From assembly GCA_020152595.1 (NCBI GenBank), contig JAIGNY010000581.1, positions 1,172,001 through 1,236,000 on the forward strand: DNA of 64,000 nucleotides, written 5' to 3'. The position numbers and the translations under genes are program-made. The notes beneath the pieces were generated by a model that ran no database searches, was not told the DNA's origin, and saw only the letters and a list, made by a program, of their open reading frames with translations. This DNA comes from Chiridota heheva (taxonomy: Eukaryota; Echinodermata; Holothuroidea; Apodida; Chiridotidae). This document shows, one piece after another, positions 35,340 through 47,852 of this stretch. Position 1 is the stretch's first letter. The number at the start of each line of letters is the position of its first letter.

Positions 35340-37110
35340 CATTTGGCCTAACTCAAAAGTATAACTAGCTGTTTCTATCAAAATCTGTAATCAAAACCCA
35401 ATGAAAAATGGGCATAATAAGCCTTATATTGGCTTTCCTGGTCCCTCCCACCCTTCCCCCTCCCAACCTCGGAAATCCACAACAATTTATTGAGAAAGAA
35501 AGGACTGACTCACTATCACATGAAACGAACACAACCAAAATTAACTTTCTGCAAGTACTTGAGCAAGGAGGACATATCTGAAGATATAGATCGATTCTTA
35601 TCCTAAAAATCTTAACAAATTCTAAACTGACCATACTTCAAACATCAATATCAAAAGTTTAGCTAGAGGGGCTGAGGTCCCCTTGAAAATAGCTACACGG
35701 GGCTAAACCCCAGCCACTCCTCCTCCCTTCCAAAATTAAAACCAAACCAGATGCTAGTCATCTGGTCATTCACCGATTTTCAACGTGAGCCAAACTGTTG
35801 TTTGTGGAGAAGGCGTTTATGAAATGTGTTGGTTTGAATATTCAATTTCCTTTAAATTATCATAAACAACTCCCAGAATCTCCTACTTGTTTGTCCTCTT
35901 TGTTTGGTTGTTTGTAAATGCAGCGTACAATGTTAAAAGAGGCGGAGTTATAAAATTATGACTAATATTTCTACAAGTTCCTCTGAAGGTAAATAATTTT
36001 GCATGGTGTTTAGTTTTTGAAAAGTTTTGATAGTAAACTAAAATGCTATTACAATGTACTACTTTTAGTTTAAAAGATTAGAATGTTGCGTAAATATTTG
36101 TACTTTGCGTAATGATATTCAAGATTTTTACATTAAGCCATTCTTTGAGATGGTACACCGTTTCATGCGTCGATAAGATTTGATATTCTACATTTTAAGC
36201 TACTTGTGTGATTGTTACGATGGTTTCTTTAATTTCTACTAAAATCCACGAAAGTAGCAAAAAGTTAATCAAATTAACAACAGTTTTTAAATGCGTGATA
36301 CATATTGAGCTGTCAGGAAGGGCCATGTAGGCATAAGCCTACATCACAAGTTTAGTATAAGTTAAGAATTGTCCACACTTTGATCAGCCATGCATTGCGC
36401 CTAAATAAAAAACTAAAAAAAGCTATTTTCAAAATTCAAAAACAGTTCATAGACAATTGTAATTCCTAGCACTCACGTTAAATGGGCCTAAGCCTAACTT
36501 ACACTGGCACTATCCACACTAGCTTTCAAATTAATTTCAAATATCAACATCAAATTTTAGCTAGAGGGGTTGAACCTCTTCACCCTCCAGAAAGTGAAGC
36601 CAAAGTTGCAGTCATTCGCCTCTTTGTTTGTGGAAAGGGGGTTTCATTATAAAAATGTGCATATTGGTTTGAAAATTCAATTTTCTCGAACTTATCATGA
36701 ACAACTTTCAGAATCACCGACGACGGCGACGAGTGAACACAGAATCGCCTACTCATTTGCTACCTGTATTTAATTTTAAGTACAGTGTCCAACGCTAAAA
36801 TAAAAGGCGGAGTTATAAATTTATCAATAATATTCATACAGTTTTCTCTGATAATTAATAAAGTTGTATGATGCATAATTTTATCAGATACTAAATAAAA
36901 CTAAATTTATATCAGATATTAGTGCTGTTATTAAATCTTTTAAGTAGTAGATGTAAAATTATTAAAATCTACTACTTTAGTTTAAAAATGTAAAGATACT
37001 GCATAAATATATGTCCTTGTAGATTGAGCTAAATGTTTTTACCAATTAGTCTAAATAATACATTTCTTTGTATTCCTGCATTAATTTCTTACGTTGTCAG
37101 GATTTACTTT
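35340..37110. repeat. Diverged array copies: core modules 3 and 4
   Basis: Core modules at about 35780-36110 and 36590-37030. Segment 35340-36110 is closely matched by 48060-49180, about 13 kb away in the same orientation, including AAACCAGATGCTAGTCATCT. Between the modules, 36290-36480 matches the TTTGATCAGCCATGCATTGC block of the main array. Non-coding. Confidence 0.75.
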
Positions 37111-39055
37111 CTGAATAACTGTTAAACTGTCCCATTACTAATCATAGGCTAAAATGGGCGCCCGTGCTGGGAACGTCACTTCCGCTTTTCAATTTTCCCT
37201 ATTGATCATGAGAAATGTGAGACGATATGATCACACATTGCCGGTGTAAAAGTAAATTTTCCCCCAGCTCTTATTTCCTAGGAAATTTGGGGCCCTTAGA
37301 CAACTATGCCATAGCCATCCAGTAAATCTGGTCCCCCTCATGAGCATTAATGACCCTACTGTTGGGAGATTCGAATAAGACCTGGGCCCAAAGGATTAAC
37401 ACTAACGTTAGATTATAAATGATCATTACAATTTTAGTTCATGCAATGAGCGATGTTAAACATTTTCTTCCCTCCTCAACAGACGCGACAACAACTTGCA
37501 AGAAAAAGCCCTTCTTCTCCCCTAACAATAAATCTCACTGCCGTTTTGCGTAAAGCACGTTTTTTTTCTTTAGTGTATCCCGATGGGTACTGCCAAGATC
37601 GAAAAAATATTATGTTTCTTTTTCACCAAAGTGCTTACAGTGGAAGCCAATTCTATGAGTACAATGGCGCTGTATTCCGTACATAAATATAACTAAGTTC
37701 GGTTTTAGCTTATAACTTCAGTACACAAAATAAATTGAAGGAACCGTACAGACACACCAGTAAATTACCTATTAAAATCAGTCCGGAAGGAAAAGGAGGG
37801 GGAGGAATTTACTAGACATTCTTAAGGAAATAAGGACCGGGGGCTCAAATTTACGGGGGGCAAATTTTACTATCACACCAGACATAATATTGGGGCCTAC
37901 TAGTTATTATCCATCAGTGCGCGTTGACATTGGGATAGCCGTGCGAGAGTTGTTACAGATAGTGTGCGTTTCCTATGTTTTTAATATTCGCGTGTTGTGG
38001 AAAATTGATGATTGCAAAATAACTTCTTTTTTGTAGATATTTTTATACTATTTAGTGTAAATAATACACTTTTCCTAAATCTGACCAATTTGGTACCAAA
38101 ACGGGAAAAAATATTAAGAGCTCGATACTAAATGAACTGACGAAAGTATCGTTTACAGGTCAAAATTTGAACAGCAAACTTTACGCACATGCGCTGTCGA
38201 CACAATATTCCGGGGTCGTCATCAGTAAAAACGGGGTGCATCAAGCAACTTGAAGTTGTACGATTATTTTTAGCTCAAGACATCCCTTTAATGCATTTTG
38301 AGCTTAAGATTAGGCGTAGGAACAGGGGTAACGTGCCCATCCCAATGTTGCAGTGACCTACAAGGCGCCCCTCAGCTAAGTCATTTTTTTTTTACCATGA
38401 ACTATTGTTGTAGCATATCTTTGTGCCCCCCCCCCTCCCCCTTTCCACACCCCAATGAAGAACATGTTCCTACGCTTATCTTAAAGAGGCGATATCGTCA
38501 TATGTGCACAATATTTATAATTCCTTTCAAATTTGTTGATTGGTTGAAATTTTGCTGCGCGATTCGTTGTCTCGTATTGCAAGGTATATAGTTATTTAAA
38601 CGCCTTGAAGGTCTCCACACGAGATAGCCCAGATGGTTGCGGCGATCACAAGTAACGATTTTTTTCTTCAAATCATGTAGTGAGTTCAAGCCCCGCGTGA
38701 AATCGTTTATTTTGACTTTTTGCTTTCATCTTCTTCTCTTTTTTTCTTAGTAATTTTCATTTGGTGACTATCATTGTAGTATTATAATACTAAAATTTCA
38801 CTTTCGCGTTCTGACAAAAAAGTATTGAAAAACACAAATAAGTTTCTCGTCACAGTAACGTAATGCACTGTGTATGTAATTCTGCACACACAACGTACAT
38901 GTATGCCAGTGTCTGGCTGTACTGTGTGGTACAAACAGACAGAGGATCGGATCTTGCCTCCACAACCGGAAGTGACGTCAAAATATAGTATCCCCCCCCA
39001 TTTTTACCGTATTTTACTGAGACGAGCCTCCCTCTTTAACTGTTTAAGCAATGAC
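37111..39055. other. Non-array spacer with repeat fragments
   Basis: 37150-37250 is a partial relative of the foldback at 35095. 38617-38702 is a tRNA-like segment (see next entry). C tract at 38427-38445. No host gene recognised; the 77-codon frame at 37453-37686 has no family resemblance that I can see. Confidence 0.4.
38617..38702 (+). repeat. tRNA-like segment (SINE head or tRNA fossil)
   Basis: GATAGCCCAGATGGTTGCGG fits an A box with a GCC/GGC D stem, and GTGAGTTCAAGCCCCGC fits a B box. The spacing between them is about 12 bases too long for a normal tRNA, so it is not called as a functional gene. It shares TAGCCCAG..GGTT.CGGC with 43650-43722. Confidence 0.4.
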
Positions 39056-39600
39056 TAACTCAATGAGTCAGATTCTCGCTCGAATGCGGCGTTTATTATA
39101 TCCTAAGCGTTTTTTTGATATTTTGTTGTGTTGCTATGTTCGCCCTAAATAGATCGATATATTGATGCAATAACATTCCATACTGGGGCGTAGATTTAAC
39201 AAATTTATCATTCCAAAATTCGCTAAAAATGCTAATTGGATTTCGTTCGGCGCAATCTGAATGAATTTAGCATATATAATAACATTGGTTTGGAAAATAC
39301 CACCGAATATCTGCGATGGAAAGAAAATTCTGCTTTCATTGATTTGAACTTGCCTTCAAATACAGTCTGATACATGCACTAATTGGACTTAATATCCCGT
39401 TTGGGATCTGTCCCACAGTATAGCCAAATTGGATTATAGCACTTGTATTCGATAGCTCGTTTGGGCTATAACTTGAGTTTACAATTTATTAAAAGCTCAA
39501 AAATGGCTCAAATAGCCTGAATAGGCTACCCTACATCCATATACCGCAATTGAATAATCAGGCCATAAAATCACCAAAGTGTTACTAAATAACTCACTGA
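39056..39600. repeat. Inverted copy of the AGCC-palindrome repeat
   Basis: The reverse complement of 45830-46470 at roughly 80 percent: shared order of TTTAGCATATATAATAACAT, CTGCTTTCATT, ACAGTC, TATAGCCAAATTGG and TTTGGGCTATAACTTG. Contains several AGCC...GGCT palindromes. No terminal repeats or coding region defined. Confidence 0.65.
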
Positions 39601-39776
39601 TGAATACATTATTCAAAATCGACATGAGTCCTCGTCACGTTACACATATGGTCTGGCCTGCAGTAATCTTATCCACTATAACTCGCATCTTCACATAAGT
39701 TTTTTTGTTTGCGTACAGATAATAAAAGTTGTAATAACTGATGCGTAAAATCACAAGGTTTGTGATGGTATCTTAA

Positions 39777-39832
39777 AGGATTAGTTCAAGGGTCAAGTAA
39801 GTCCATCTTATATGAAAGAGGACTTCAAAGGA
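39777..39832. mobile_element. Fragment of the TTAA foldback MITE
   Basis: TTAA (39773-39776), then AGGATTAGTTCAAGGGTCAA and TCCATCTTATATGAAAGAGG, matching the left end of the 19553 element, then breaks off after GACTTCAAAGG. Confidence 0.7.
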
Positions 39833-40560
39833 TATTTCTAAAATATTTCATTTTAGTTATAATTTGTTATAATGATTGCCACTTGGAAGTGTTTTTGGGA
39901 TGCTATTATTGATTAATTGTCATTCATTAATTGCGATGATTGATTATTCCCTCAGAATGGCTGATATATTTGACTATAGCAATATAAGGAAAATATGCCA
40001 TAGTTAAATAATCTTGTTGCAAGGATGCATGTTAGTATGTCTGTTTATGATTTCAATTTCACTCAAAAGCAAACATTGTTAATAAAAATGTGCATCATAT
40101 TGTTGTTGAGGCTTAAGTTTTTAGGCTCACTTGAAAAATATTTTCACATATTCAAACGATATTAAAGCTCCAATACCAAGTGGGGCAACTAGAGTCCTGG
40201 GGGCCCGTGGGGATTTTGGCTTCTGCAGCGATGTCGGAACCATGGCGGCAAAGGGGAGGGGGCGCTGCCCGTGGCCCTAATGTGCCCTTTTGAAATTTTG
40301 CGGACGGAGGCAGGTGGTACCCTGTTTAAATTTGAGGAGGCGCCCTTTAAAACTTATATGAAATCATTCTAGGTCATTCTTGAAGCTTGAAAACAAATAG
40401 ATATCAACTCGCTCACAAATAAAACATGATACATAAGGGTTCTTACATACTTTCATTATTTATTTGGCACAATTAAAGCATGTCATTTTATCAGGGCACC
40501 AACACCGAGAGCCGTGGTGGGAAGGGGCATACCCTCCAATAATTTTATAAGCAGCAATAT
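39833..40560. other. Unassigned intergenic stretch
   Basis: AT-rich with a GC-richer patch at 40180-40340. No reading frame with family resemblance. Confidence 0.3.
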
Positions 40561-40599
40561 TAAAAAAAAAGCCTTTGACATATTCGCCCGACGGGTAAT

Positions 40600-42490
40600 T
40601 TTCAACATTCGAAAGTGGGGGTAGTCAAAAGTGTGTGTGTGGAGGGGAGGGGGGGGGGAAATTACAAAAGCACCCCAAGATGGGGGTAGTCAAAAGTATG
40701 TGTATGGGGGGGGGGAGCAATTACAAAAGCCCCCAAGATACATCACATCACCATACAAAAGTACCCATTTGACAAAAGTGAGGGTGGGGAAGTACCCCCT
40801 TGCTCCCCAAACCTCGCCTATGCTCAAACCATATGTGTAGGAACCATGAGCAGGTTTTCTCACAATTTCAAAAACTCACAAGAGTGCCCCTATTTTTAAA
40901 TGAAAAGTGCCCCTCAATTACTGTCAAAAGCACCCTTGACCTTGATTTTGTGCTCCCTTCCCTTGCCCCGACTTCTTTCCGACATACCCATGGCACACCC
41001 ATAATAAAAAAATATTGCAGTGTCATTGTCCAAGGCTAGACCCAAATCCATTTTGCCCAGGGCCTGTAAGAACGCGTGCACCATTCCGGGCATTTCCAGC
41101 CTTTTGTTGAGCCACTGCAAACTTGTAATCCTTTCCCCAACAACCCCAGCCAATGTAACTCCCCACCAACAAAAACAGTCTTATACCCACCCCCTTCCCC
41201 CAAAAAAACATATGTTGAGCTTCTACATTATTGATGTTCTAGCATCACAACGATTTCGAGTTCCCGCTTAAATTCCCAGAGAGAAAAAATTAAACATGTA
41301 TTTCTTTCCTAATGTCCCTGCAGCCTACTCAATTAACTACCCACCATACAAAAGTATCCATTTGGACAAAAATGCAAGATTCTGCACTTTTTCGAAAAGT
41401 GACAAAAGTGTCCCTTTTCTAAAATGAAAAGTGCCTCTCAGTTTACTGTCCAAGAAGCCCGAAATTTTAACTACCCACCAACAAAACAGGCTTATACCCA
41501 CCCTAAAATATATGTTGGGCTACTATACGTCATTGATGTTAAGTTGTATCAATGAAACACATCTCGTATGAGGGTATCATTGGCCCTGAAGCTCCGAATA
41601 TCTGTATGCCACAGCCTTAAAAACAATATATGATATATTTTTGAAGATTATTGTCAACAGTCAAGTTATTGTCCCCTGGATTTGAGAAATAAACTTTAAA
41701 CAATTTGTTAAATTAAAGAAATTTTTTGTAAAATTAAATAGAGGCCCTGTTTTTGTAAACTGGTCTTGGAAATTTTCGATGTAATATATAGTTTAATATT
41801 GTTACATTGTTAACCGTATAACTAAACTCGTCGCCAAAGAAAATTTCCCAAAATGTGTGTAAACTTCTTGGAAATACATTTTACCGTATAACTGAAGGAA
41901 ATTTCCCAAAATGTAAATACATTTTTCTGAAAATGACGGAAGTTTCCCGGAAAATGAACGAAAATTCCCTAAAATTGAATGAGATTTTTCCCGGTTAGCA
42001 GCAAACAATGATAATAAAGGCTACTTAATTTACCAGTGCGATTTTGAGGGGCAAACCAGTTGTGGCGGGTTTAGTGGACACAGTCACGTATTCCCTATTC
42101 CTTGAAAGGAAGAATATATCAGAAGACTTCTTTCAGGATAATTTACATTTAGCTGCATACACTTCAGGTGTGTCGGGGGGAACTTGGGGCAAGGGCAAGG
42201 GGGTGGGGTGGGGGTATCAGAAAATCAAGTGAGGGCACTTTTTTGACAGTAATTGAGGGCACTTTTCATTTTCAAAAATGGGCTCTATTGTCAGTTTTCG
42301 AAAAAGTGGGGGCACGCGCCTCTAGCCCCCCCAGTTCTATGCTCATCTGGTTTGAGCATCATGGTTGGATTTGGGGGCACTTGCCCCATCCCCACTTTTT
42401 TTCCAAATGTATACTTTTTATGTGGTGAATGTGTGTATCTTAGCGTGATTTCCTCCCATCCCCCCCTATCTGCCTATGGGTTTGAAATTA
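40600..42490. repeat. G/C-tract repeat with inverted halves and internal duplication
   Basis: 40790-40960 (CTTGCTCCCCAAACC, ATGCTCAAACCAT, AGTGCCCCTCAATTACTGTC) is inverted relative to 42230-42400 (GACAGTAATTGAGGGCACTT, TTTGAGCATCATGG, GGGGGCACTTGCCCC). A direct duplication links 41155-41250 and 41465-41560 (CCCACCAACAAAA, CTTATACCCACC, CATTGATGTT). Together this looks like a foldback transposon of about 1.9 kb whose ends I could not fix. Non-coding. Confidence 0.5.
41830..41995. repeat. Degenerate TTTCCCGAAAA repeat, block 1
   Basis: Seven or so copies of a 20-30 bp degenerate unit with AATTTCCCAAAATG, GTTTCCCGGAAAATGA and ATTCCCTAAAATTGA, ending in GGTTAGCAGCAA and TAATTTACCAGT. Same ending as block 2. 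Confidence 0.6.
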
Positions 42491-42499
42491 TATCCTGAG

Positions 42500-43645
42500 A
42501 GCCAGGACCAGGTGTTGGCAATTGTCCATCAGGGCGATTAGGTTTAAAGGCCTTGGCTTTTGAATATCATTAGGGACGTTTCCCCTCCCATCATGCACGG
42601 CCCTCATTGCCAAATGATCATGCTTTAATCAGTTACTTGTGTCAAATAAATACTAAATGTATTTAACATTTGTCATGTTTGTATGTAGATTTGTGAGTGA
42701 GTGGATTTCTATATTTGTTTTTAAGCTTCAAAATGACGTAGAATAATTTCATGTAACTTTCAAAAGGGCTCCTCCTTTTCCCTGGGCGCCCTAAAGTGGT
42801 TTTGCCATGCCTTCTAAAACAAATTGAGATTTAACCTGTTATAGGTTTTTCATATCCCTAAATTTAATAATCCGTCAAGAAAGCCTGAAAAAATATATTT
42901 CCATGATGAAAAAGGACTTAGAAATTGATCATTTATTGCTTGATCCGAAAAAAGTTGAAAGGGATTTGTGATGTCATAACAGTTTTCTATGTCATTTCAG
43001 GGACTGCTGATCGTAAACAATGCATCACACACATACTAACCACGTACAAACAGCGTCTGATTGCGAAAGTTTTTCGGGCTATTCAGTTCTTAATTTGTCA
43101 TCTTCAAGTTCAAGCTATAATAAAAATGATTTGGAAATAAATGAAGAACATTCTCATAACGAAGGGATGTCGTTCCTTTTCAATTTAAACCGCTTGCAGA
43201 CAAGAAAGAAGGATCAGGCTTACAACCCTTACACGGGCCCTTATACGGTCCTACAGTAGTACAAGACTTGCGTAGTCGGCATGAAATTCTTGTTTCGCAA
43301 GTAATATTTTGTTAAGCATAATCAAATTGAAGTATTTGCAAAAACATCTACTTTTTTTACGTCTAATGGAATTTAAAATTGTATTTATCAATGTTCAAGT
43401 CTGTCGCTTGACGTTTAGTCAACAGGCTACGTAATGAATTGAATAGTTCATTCACGCCGTTTCAATCCGTTTTGCGTTTTTGCACTTGAATTGAAAGTTT
43501 TTGAAGAAATTGTGAACATTTTGTTAGTTTACTTTTTAACAGCTTGGCATATGGACACGATAATCATAATTCAGTTCTATTTTATCGATTTTTCTTCCTT
43601 CGATCATATTCCACGTAATATATAAAATAAATCATACGAATTTTC
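42500..43645. other. Unassigned intergenic stretch
   Basis: No repeat family or gene recognised. Short frames at 42925-43259 overlap in two phases and show no family resemblance. Confidence 0.3.
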
Positions 43646-43649
43646 AAAT

Positions 43650-43722
43650 GATTAAGTAGCCCAGTCGGTTACGGCTTCGTCTTTTGAGCGAGAAGTTATG
43701 ATGAGTTCGAATCTCACTAAGT
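43650..43722 (+). repeat. tRNA-like segment
   Basis: TAGCCCAGTCGGTTACGGC makes an A box with a GCC/GGC D stem. CTTC...GAAG brackets a loop holding TTTTGAG, and TGAGTTCGAATCTCA is a B box with a 4-bp T stem. The presumed acceptor stem pairs poorly, so it is a tRNA-derived SINE head or tRNA pseudogene rather than a working gene. Confidence 0.45.
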
Positions 43723-44330
43723 TCCGACCCCAATGGCAGTATCACTTTAACTTTCAAAAGGGCACATTCTCCCTCTTCTCCCCCCTTACTCTACGGCAAG
43801 GGGCAGTATCCCCCGTTGCCCCCGTAGGCGTGGTTCCGATACCGCTACATACACACAGAACTTCAAGCAATCGTAAGTGTGGATTTTGGAGATCGAATCA
43901 AGGATATCCAATCCGATTAAGGAGGGAAACAAATTTGCATGACGGCCTAAAATTTATTCGAAAAATATGTAATCATATCAAGATATGCGGGACATTTTAC
44001 GGTCCTTTTTCTTTTCATCATGACAGTATGATCAGGTAATAGCTCACACAAAAATCTAAACAAATAGAACAGAGCATTGGAAAAATACACACTACATTTC
44101 AGCTTGAGCTTCGCACCATTGTAGATTTCCCTGTTTCTTCACTCAGATGCGATTTTATGCATTTTGCAAGACAAACCAGAAAAGTATTGATGTATTTATT
44201 ATTTATCAAAACATTAACAAAATTACACTCCCAAAAATAACCTTCAAAAACTGCCACTCATAAAACCTAAGCAATCAGAATGTCTCAAACCAATGCAAGT
44301 TGTAGTTTATAAATTTAATGTCCCTTTAAT
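43723..44330. other. Unassigned stretch after the tRNA-like segment
   Basis: May be the body of the SINE headed by 43650, but no second copy of this body exists in the window. The 113-codon frame 43698-44039 has no recognised domain. Confidence 0.3.
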
Positions 44331-44334
44331 GAAA

Positions 44335-44700
44335 ACGAAATTTCCATTAAGTTGACAAACAATTCACCGAAATTCTTAAGGAAAGCGGCCGAAAATCAAG
44401 GTACTAATGAAGGAATGTTTGGTAAATTATTTGAAATTTTCGTCAAATTGAAAAAAATTGAAAAAATTGCCTAAAATGAGATAAATTCCCCGAAAAAAGC
44501 CAAAAATGAACAAGATTTCCCTAACATTGTCAAACGATTCACGGACATTTGAAGGAAAGTTCCTCGAACAAGAACAAAATAATTCGAAAATCGAAGAAAT
44601 TTGCACAAAAATGAATGAAATTTGCCGAAACTATCGAAGAAAATTTCCCGAAAATTGAAGACTATTTTTGAAGACTATTAAAGATTAGCAGCAACGTCAG
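44335..44700. repeat. Degenerate TTTCCCGAAAA repeat, block 2
   Basis: About 14 imperfect units of 20-30 bp with AAATTTCCCGAAAATTGAAG, AATTCCCCGAAAAAAGCC and GAAATTTGCCGAAACT, ending in AGATTAGCAGCAACG and TTAATTTACCAGTACAATTT as in block 1. Confidence 0.6.
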
Positions 44701-45420
44701 TTATGGAACTTAATTTACCAGTACAATTTGTTCACTTATTACCAGGAAAGTTTGGATGTTCTTTCCACCTCTACCTTCCCCCCGAGAAGTGACCTTCCAA
44801 TACTCCTGCCTAAGTTGGGAGTTAGTGTACAGGTTGGAAACTACATTTCTCATTAAACTGAGAAATATCTTCTGAAAAATGTTCTAGAATATATTACATT
44901 CGACACGTCCACAACACATATTGCAGTCTGGTGTGAAAAAAAAAAAAAACAATCGAGTATATGCCTAACGTTTAACTTTTTTTCAACTTCAGCTTGCAAC
45001 TCAGCTTACATTATAATTCTTCTGGCAGTTCCCAGCATATTGTCTCTCCAAATTTTCTTACGTGGGCCTAGGTCTTACTGGTGGAGTCACAAAGCTTAGA
45101 AAATTTTTTTTTCTTCAAGTGAACTATACGCCTTAATCAAAACAAAACAAAAAAAGTTTGAACAGTTGCCAAGATACAAAACAGCCAAATTCGCAGCTAC
45201 ATACAGACTGAAAGAGCACTGTCACCTTTGACATAGTGCAACAAACTGTATACCACGCGTTTTACTTTGGAAAACGGGTGGGCGAGACTGGAATCAGGGA
45301 TTAAAATTTAGATACCTCTAAGAGGGAAAAGGAATTTAAAGTCAATCACAAAAAAAAAAAACCTGTATTATATATAAACTTTAGGTCATTTTAAGCATCT
45401 TTTTACGATGCTGGACGAAA
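44701..45420. other. Unassigned stretch
   Basis: A tracts at 44938-44949 and 45349-45361. No gene or shared repeat recognised. Confidence 0.3.
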
Positions 45421-46575
45421 GATACGTAGCCCATGCCCATGCTGTAAATCAGGGTTTAGCCTCATTTTAATCGAATTTTTTAGTCTGGCACATTGCCAAT
45501 TATGGATAGTAGTATAGCCCATTCAGGATATTTTCAGCCAAATCGGGCTTTTCACTTGCACATAACTTTGAAAGTTTTAATCAAAAGATAATGAAAAATA
45601 ATATATTTGTAAATTTTCAGTTAGAAATGTTTTATTCCATCAATCTTAATTGAATTGAAATTGAAGTTTTTTTAGAAAAAAATAACTGGATAATTACACG
45701 TTTAAACATACAATTTTGTCAATGTAAACTGTAATTTAAATTGAGCTAGTATGAACTTAGGTCTATCTTAAGAGGTCACGTGACTCTTTGATATGTTAAA
45801 AATGCATTCTTTTGTCATTCATCCCTACCTTCTTTGTTATAGTCCATTTGGGCTAAACTTGTTAGCTCAATCGGGCTAAAATAGCCTAAACAGGCTATTG
45901 TGTTACATCAATTGGCTGTATCTTAAAATCTGCACGAGAAACATATGATATTGACACTGTAAAGTGGGCCTGAAATTAGCTCATCTTTCTATTTTTATCA
46001 CAAAGAAGATGCGGCATGCTTGCAAAAAGTGCCCAAACAACCATTTTTGAGCATTAGTTTTTGAACCCAAGTTATAGCCCAAAAAGCCATGAACTACAAG
46101 TACTATTCCCCAATTTGGCTATGTTGTGAGACCCCAAACAGGCTATTATAGCCCAATTAGCATATGTGCCGGACTGTATTTTAAGGCTCGAACGAATGAA
46201 AGCAGAGTCTTGATCCTAAATGTTCGGCGAAAGTTTCAAAGCCAATGTTATTATATATGCTAAATTGATTCGGAATCGCACCTAGCAAAAACCGATATTT
46301 TTGGAGTTATTTTTTGTGAGATTAGGAATGCAAAATTCATTAAAACTATGCACCAATACAGAGTGTTGTTGCATCCATGGATCGATCTGTGTAAGGCAAA
46401 CATGACAACTCAGCAAAATATCGAAAAAACGCTTAGAATATAATAAACGCTGCAAAGATAACACTCGTGTCCGAACGAAAATCTAGATTTTGTGCGAGTG
46501 TTGTAAGCTCAAAATCCCTTAAAGGAATTTGTTGAACTAAAAACCATCAAAGTATCAAAAAGTTCATCAAAATAA
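45421..46575. repeat. AGCC-palindrome repeat plus array-associated segment
   Basis: 45830-46300 is the inverse of 39056-39600; 46255-46575 matches 32815-33115 directly (CTAAATTGATTC, GCATCCATGGATCGATCTGT, AGCTCAAAATCCCTTAAAGG, GTATCAAAAAGTTCATC). Many AGCCCA/TGGGCT pairs. It leads directly into array-type DNA. Confidence 0.65.
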
Positions 46576-47629
46576 CCAAAGTGTTTTAGTTTTTATCATT
46601 TAATCATACCTTAACATAAAATCATAGCAGATATCATTGACTATTCCATCAAAGACAGTGCTCGAGATTTTTTATTTTTTAATACATTTTTTGTTGTTGA
46701 AAATACGTCCGTCAGGTCTATTAGAGGCTGCACTACAAATTTAATTATCAATTGAAAATTGCCCCAACTTTGATCAGCCATGTATTGGGCCTAACGCAAA
46801 AACTGAAATTAGTTATTTTCTTGATTGAAAACTTTCCGTGATAGACAACTGTAATTCTAGCAATCACGTTAAATGAGCCTGAGCCTTCCATTGGTTTTTC
46901 AGTTCTTGCACAGCCCCCCTCCCCCCCTCCATTCTCCCCCTCCCTCATCCTCCCTTATAAAATATCTAAATAATAAATCGATTAATACACAAATTTAGCA
47001 TGGGTTCATGATGGTTTGAAAATTCAATTCTCTCAATATTATCATGAGCAACTCTTAGAATTGCCTTCTTGTTTGCCACATTTGTTTGTGCAGTATCAAA
47101 CGCTAAAAGATAATGCGCAGTACGTCAGCGTCCAATGCTAAAATAGGTGGAGTTATTAATTTATTAATATTATTATAACCGCTTTCTCTAAATGTATATA
47201 ATTTTGTATATTGTGTAATATTGTTCTCATATACTAAATAAAACTAGTTTTAAAACAGCAATTAGTGTTTTAGTTTTCTGTTTTAAGTATAAAATGTAAA
47301 ATTATTAAAATATACTACTTTAAATCAGAAAGGTTAAAACGCAATTTAAATATATATAATAAAAGTTTCACATATTAAAGCAGCATTTTTATATTAAGTC
47401 TTTCTTTGTAATTCTACATTTTTATATTAAGTCTTTCTTTGTAATTCTACACCGTTTCGTACAGTGTCAGGATTTATATTTATAACTTTTAACACTGCAA
47501 TTGTCTTGACCAACATTTCTCTGCTGACAATTAGAAATATGTTTAGAGCGGAAATTTTGTTGCGTTCGATCGGTAGACGCCTAGAATAGACCATGACCTG
47601 AATGTCAGATGACCCATTGACCCACAAAT
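46576..47629. repeat. Diverged array copy: core module 5
   Basis: TTTGATCAGCCATGTATTGG, GAGCCTGAGCCTTCCATTGG and the core module at about 46990-47370 in the same order as in the main array. TTACATTTTTATATTAAGTC-like words are duplicated in tandem at 47385-47450. Confidence 0.75.
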
Positions 47630-47852
47630 AGATTCAAATCTGAAGAATAGATCAATTCATATCTGAAGAATAAATCGATTCATATCTAAATCAAAGATCG
47701 ATTTATATCTGAAGAATAGATCGATTCATATCTGAAGAAAAGATTGACTCATATCTGAAGAATAGATCGATTCTTATTTGAAGAATAGATTGATTCATAT
47801 CTGAAGAATTGATCGATTCATATCTGAAGAATTGATCGATTCGTATTGATTT
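47630..47852. repeat. 23-bp ATCGAT minisatellite, second block
   Basis: About 9-10 copies of the same 23-bp unit as 34085-35040, more diverged, preceded by GAATGTCAGATGACCCATTGACC. It occupies the same position relative to flanking array words as the long block. Confidence 0.9.
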
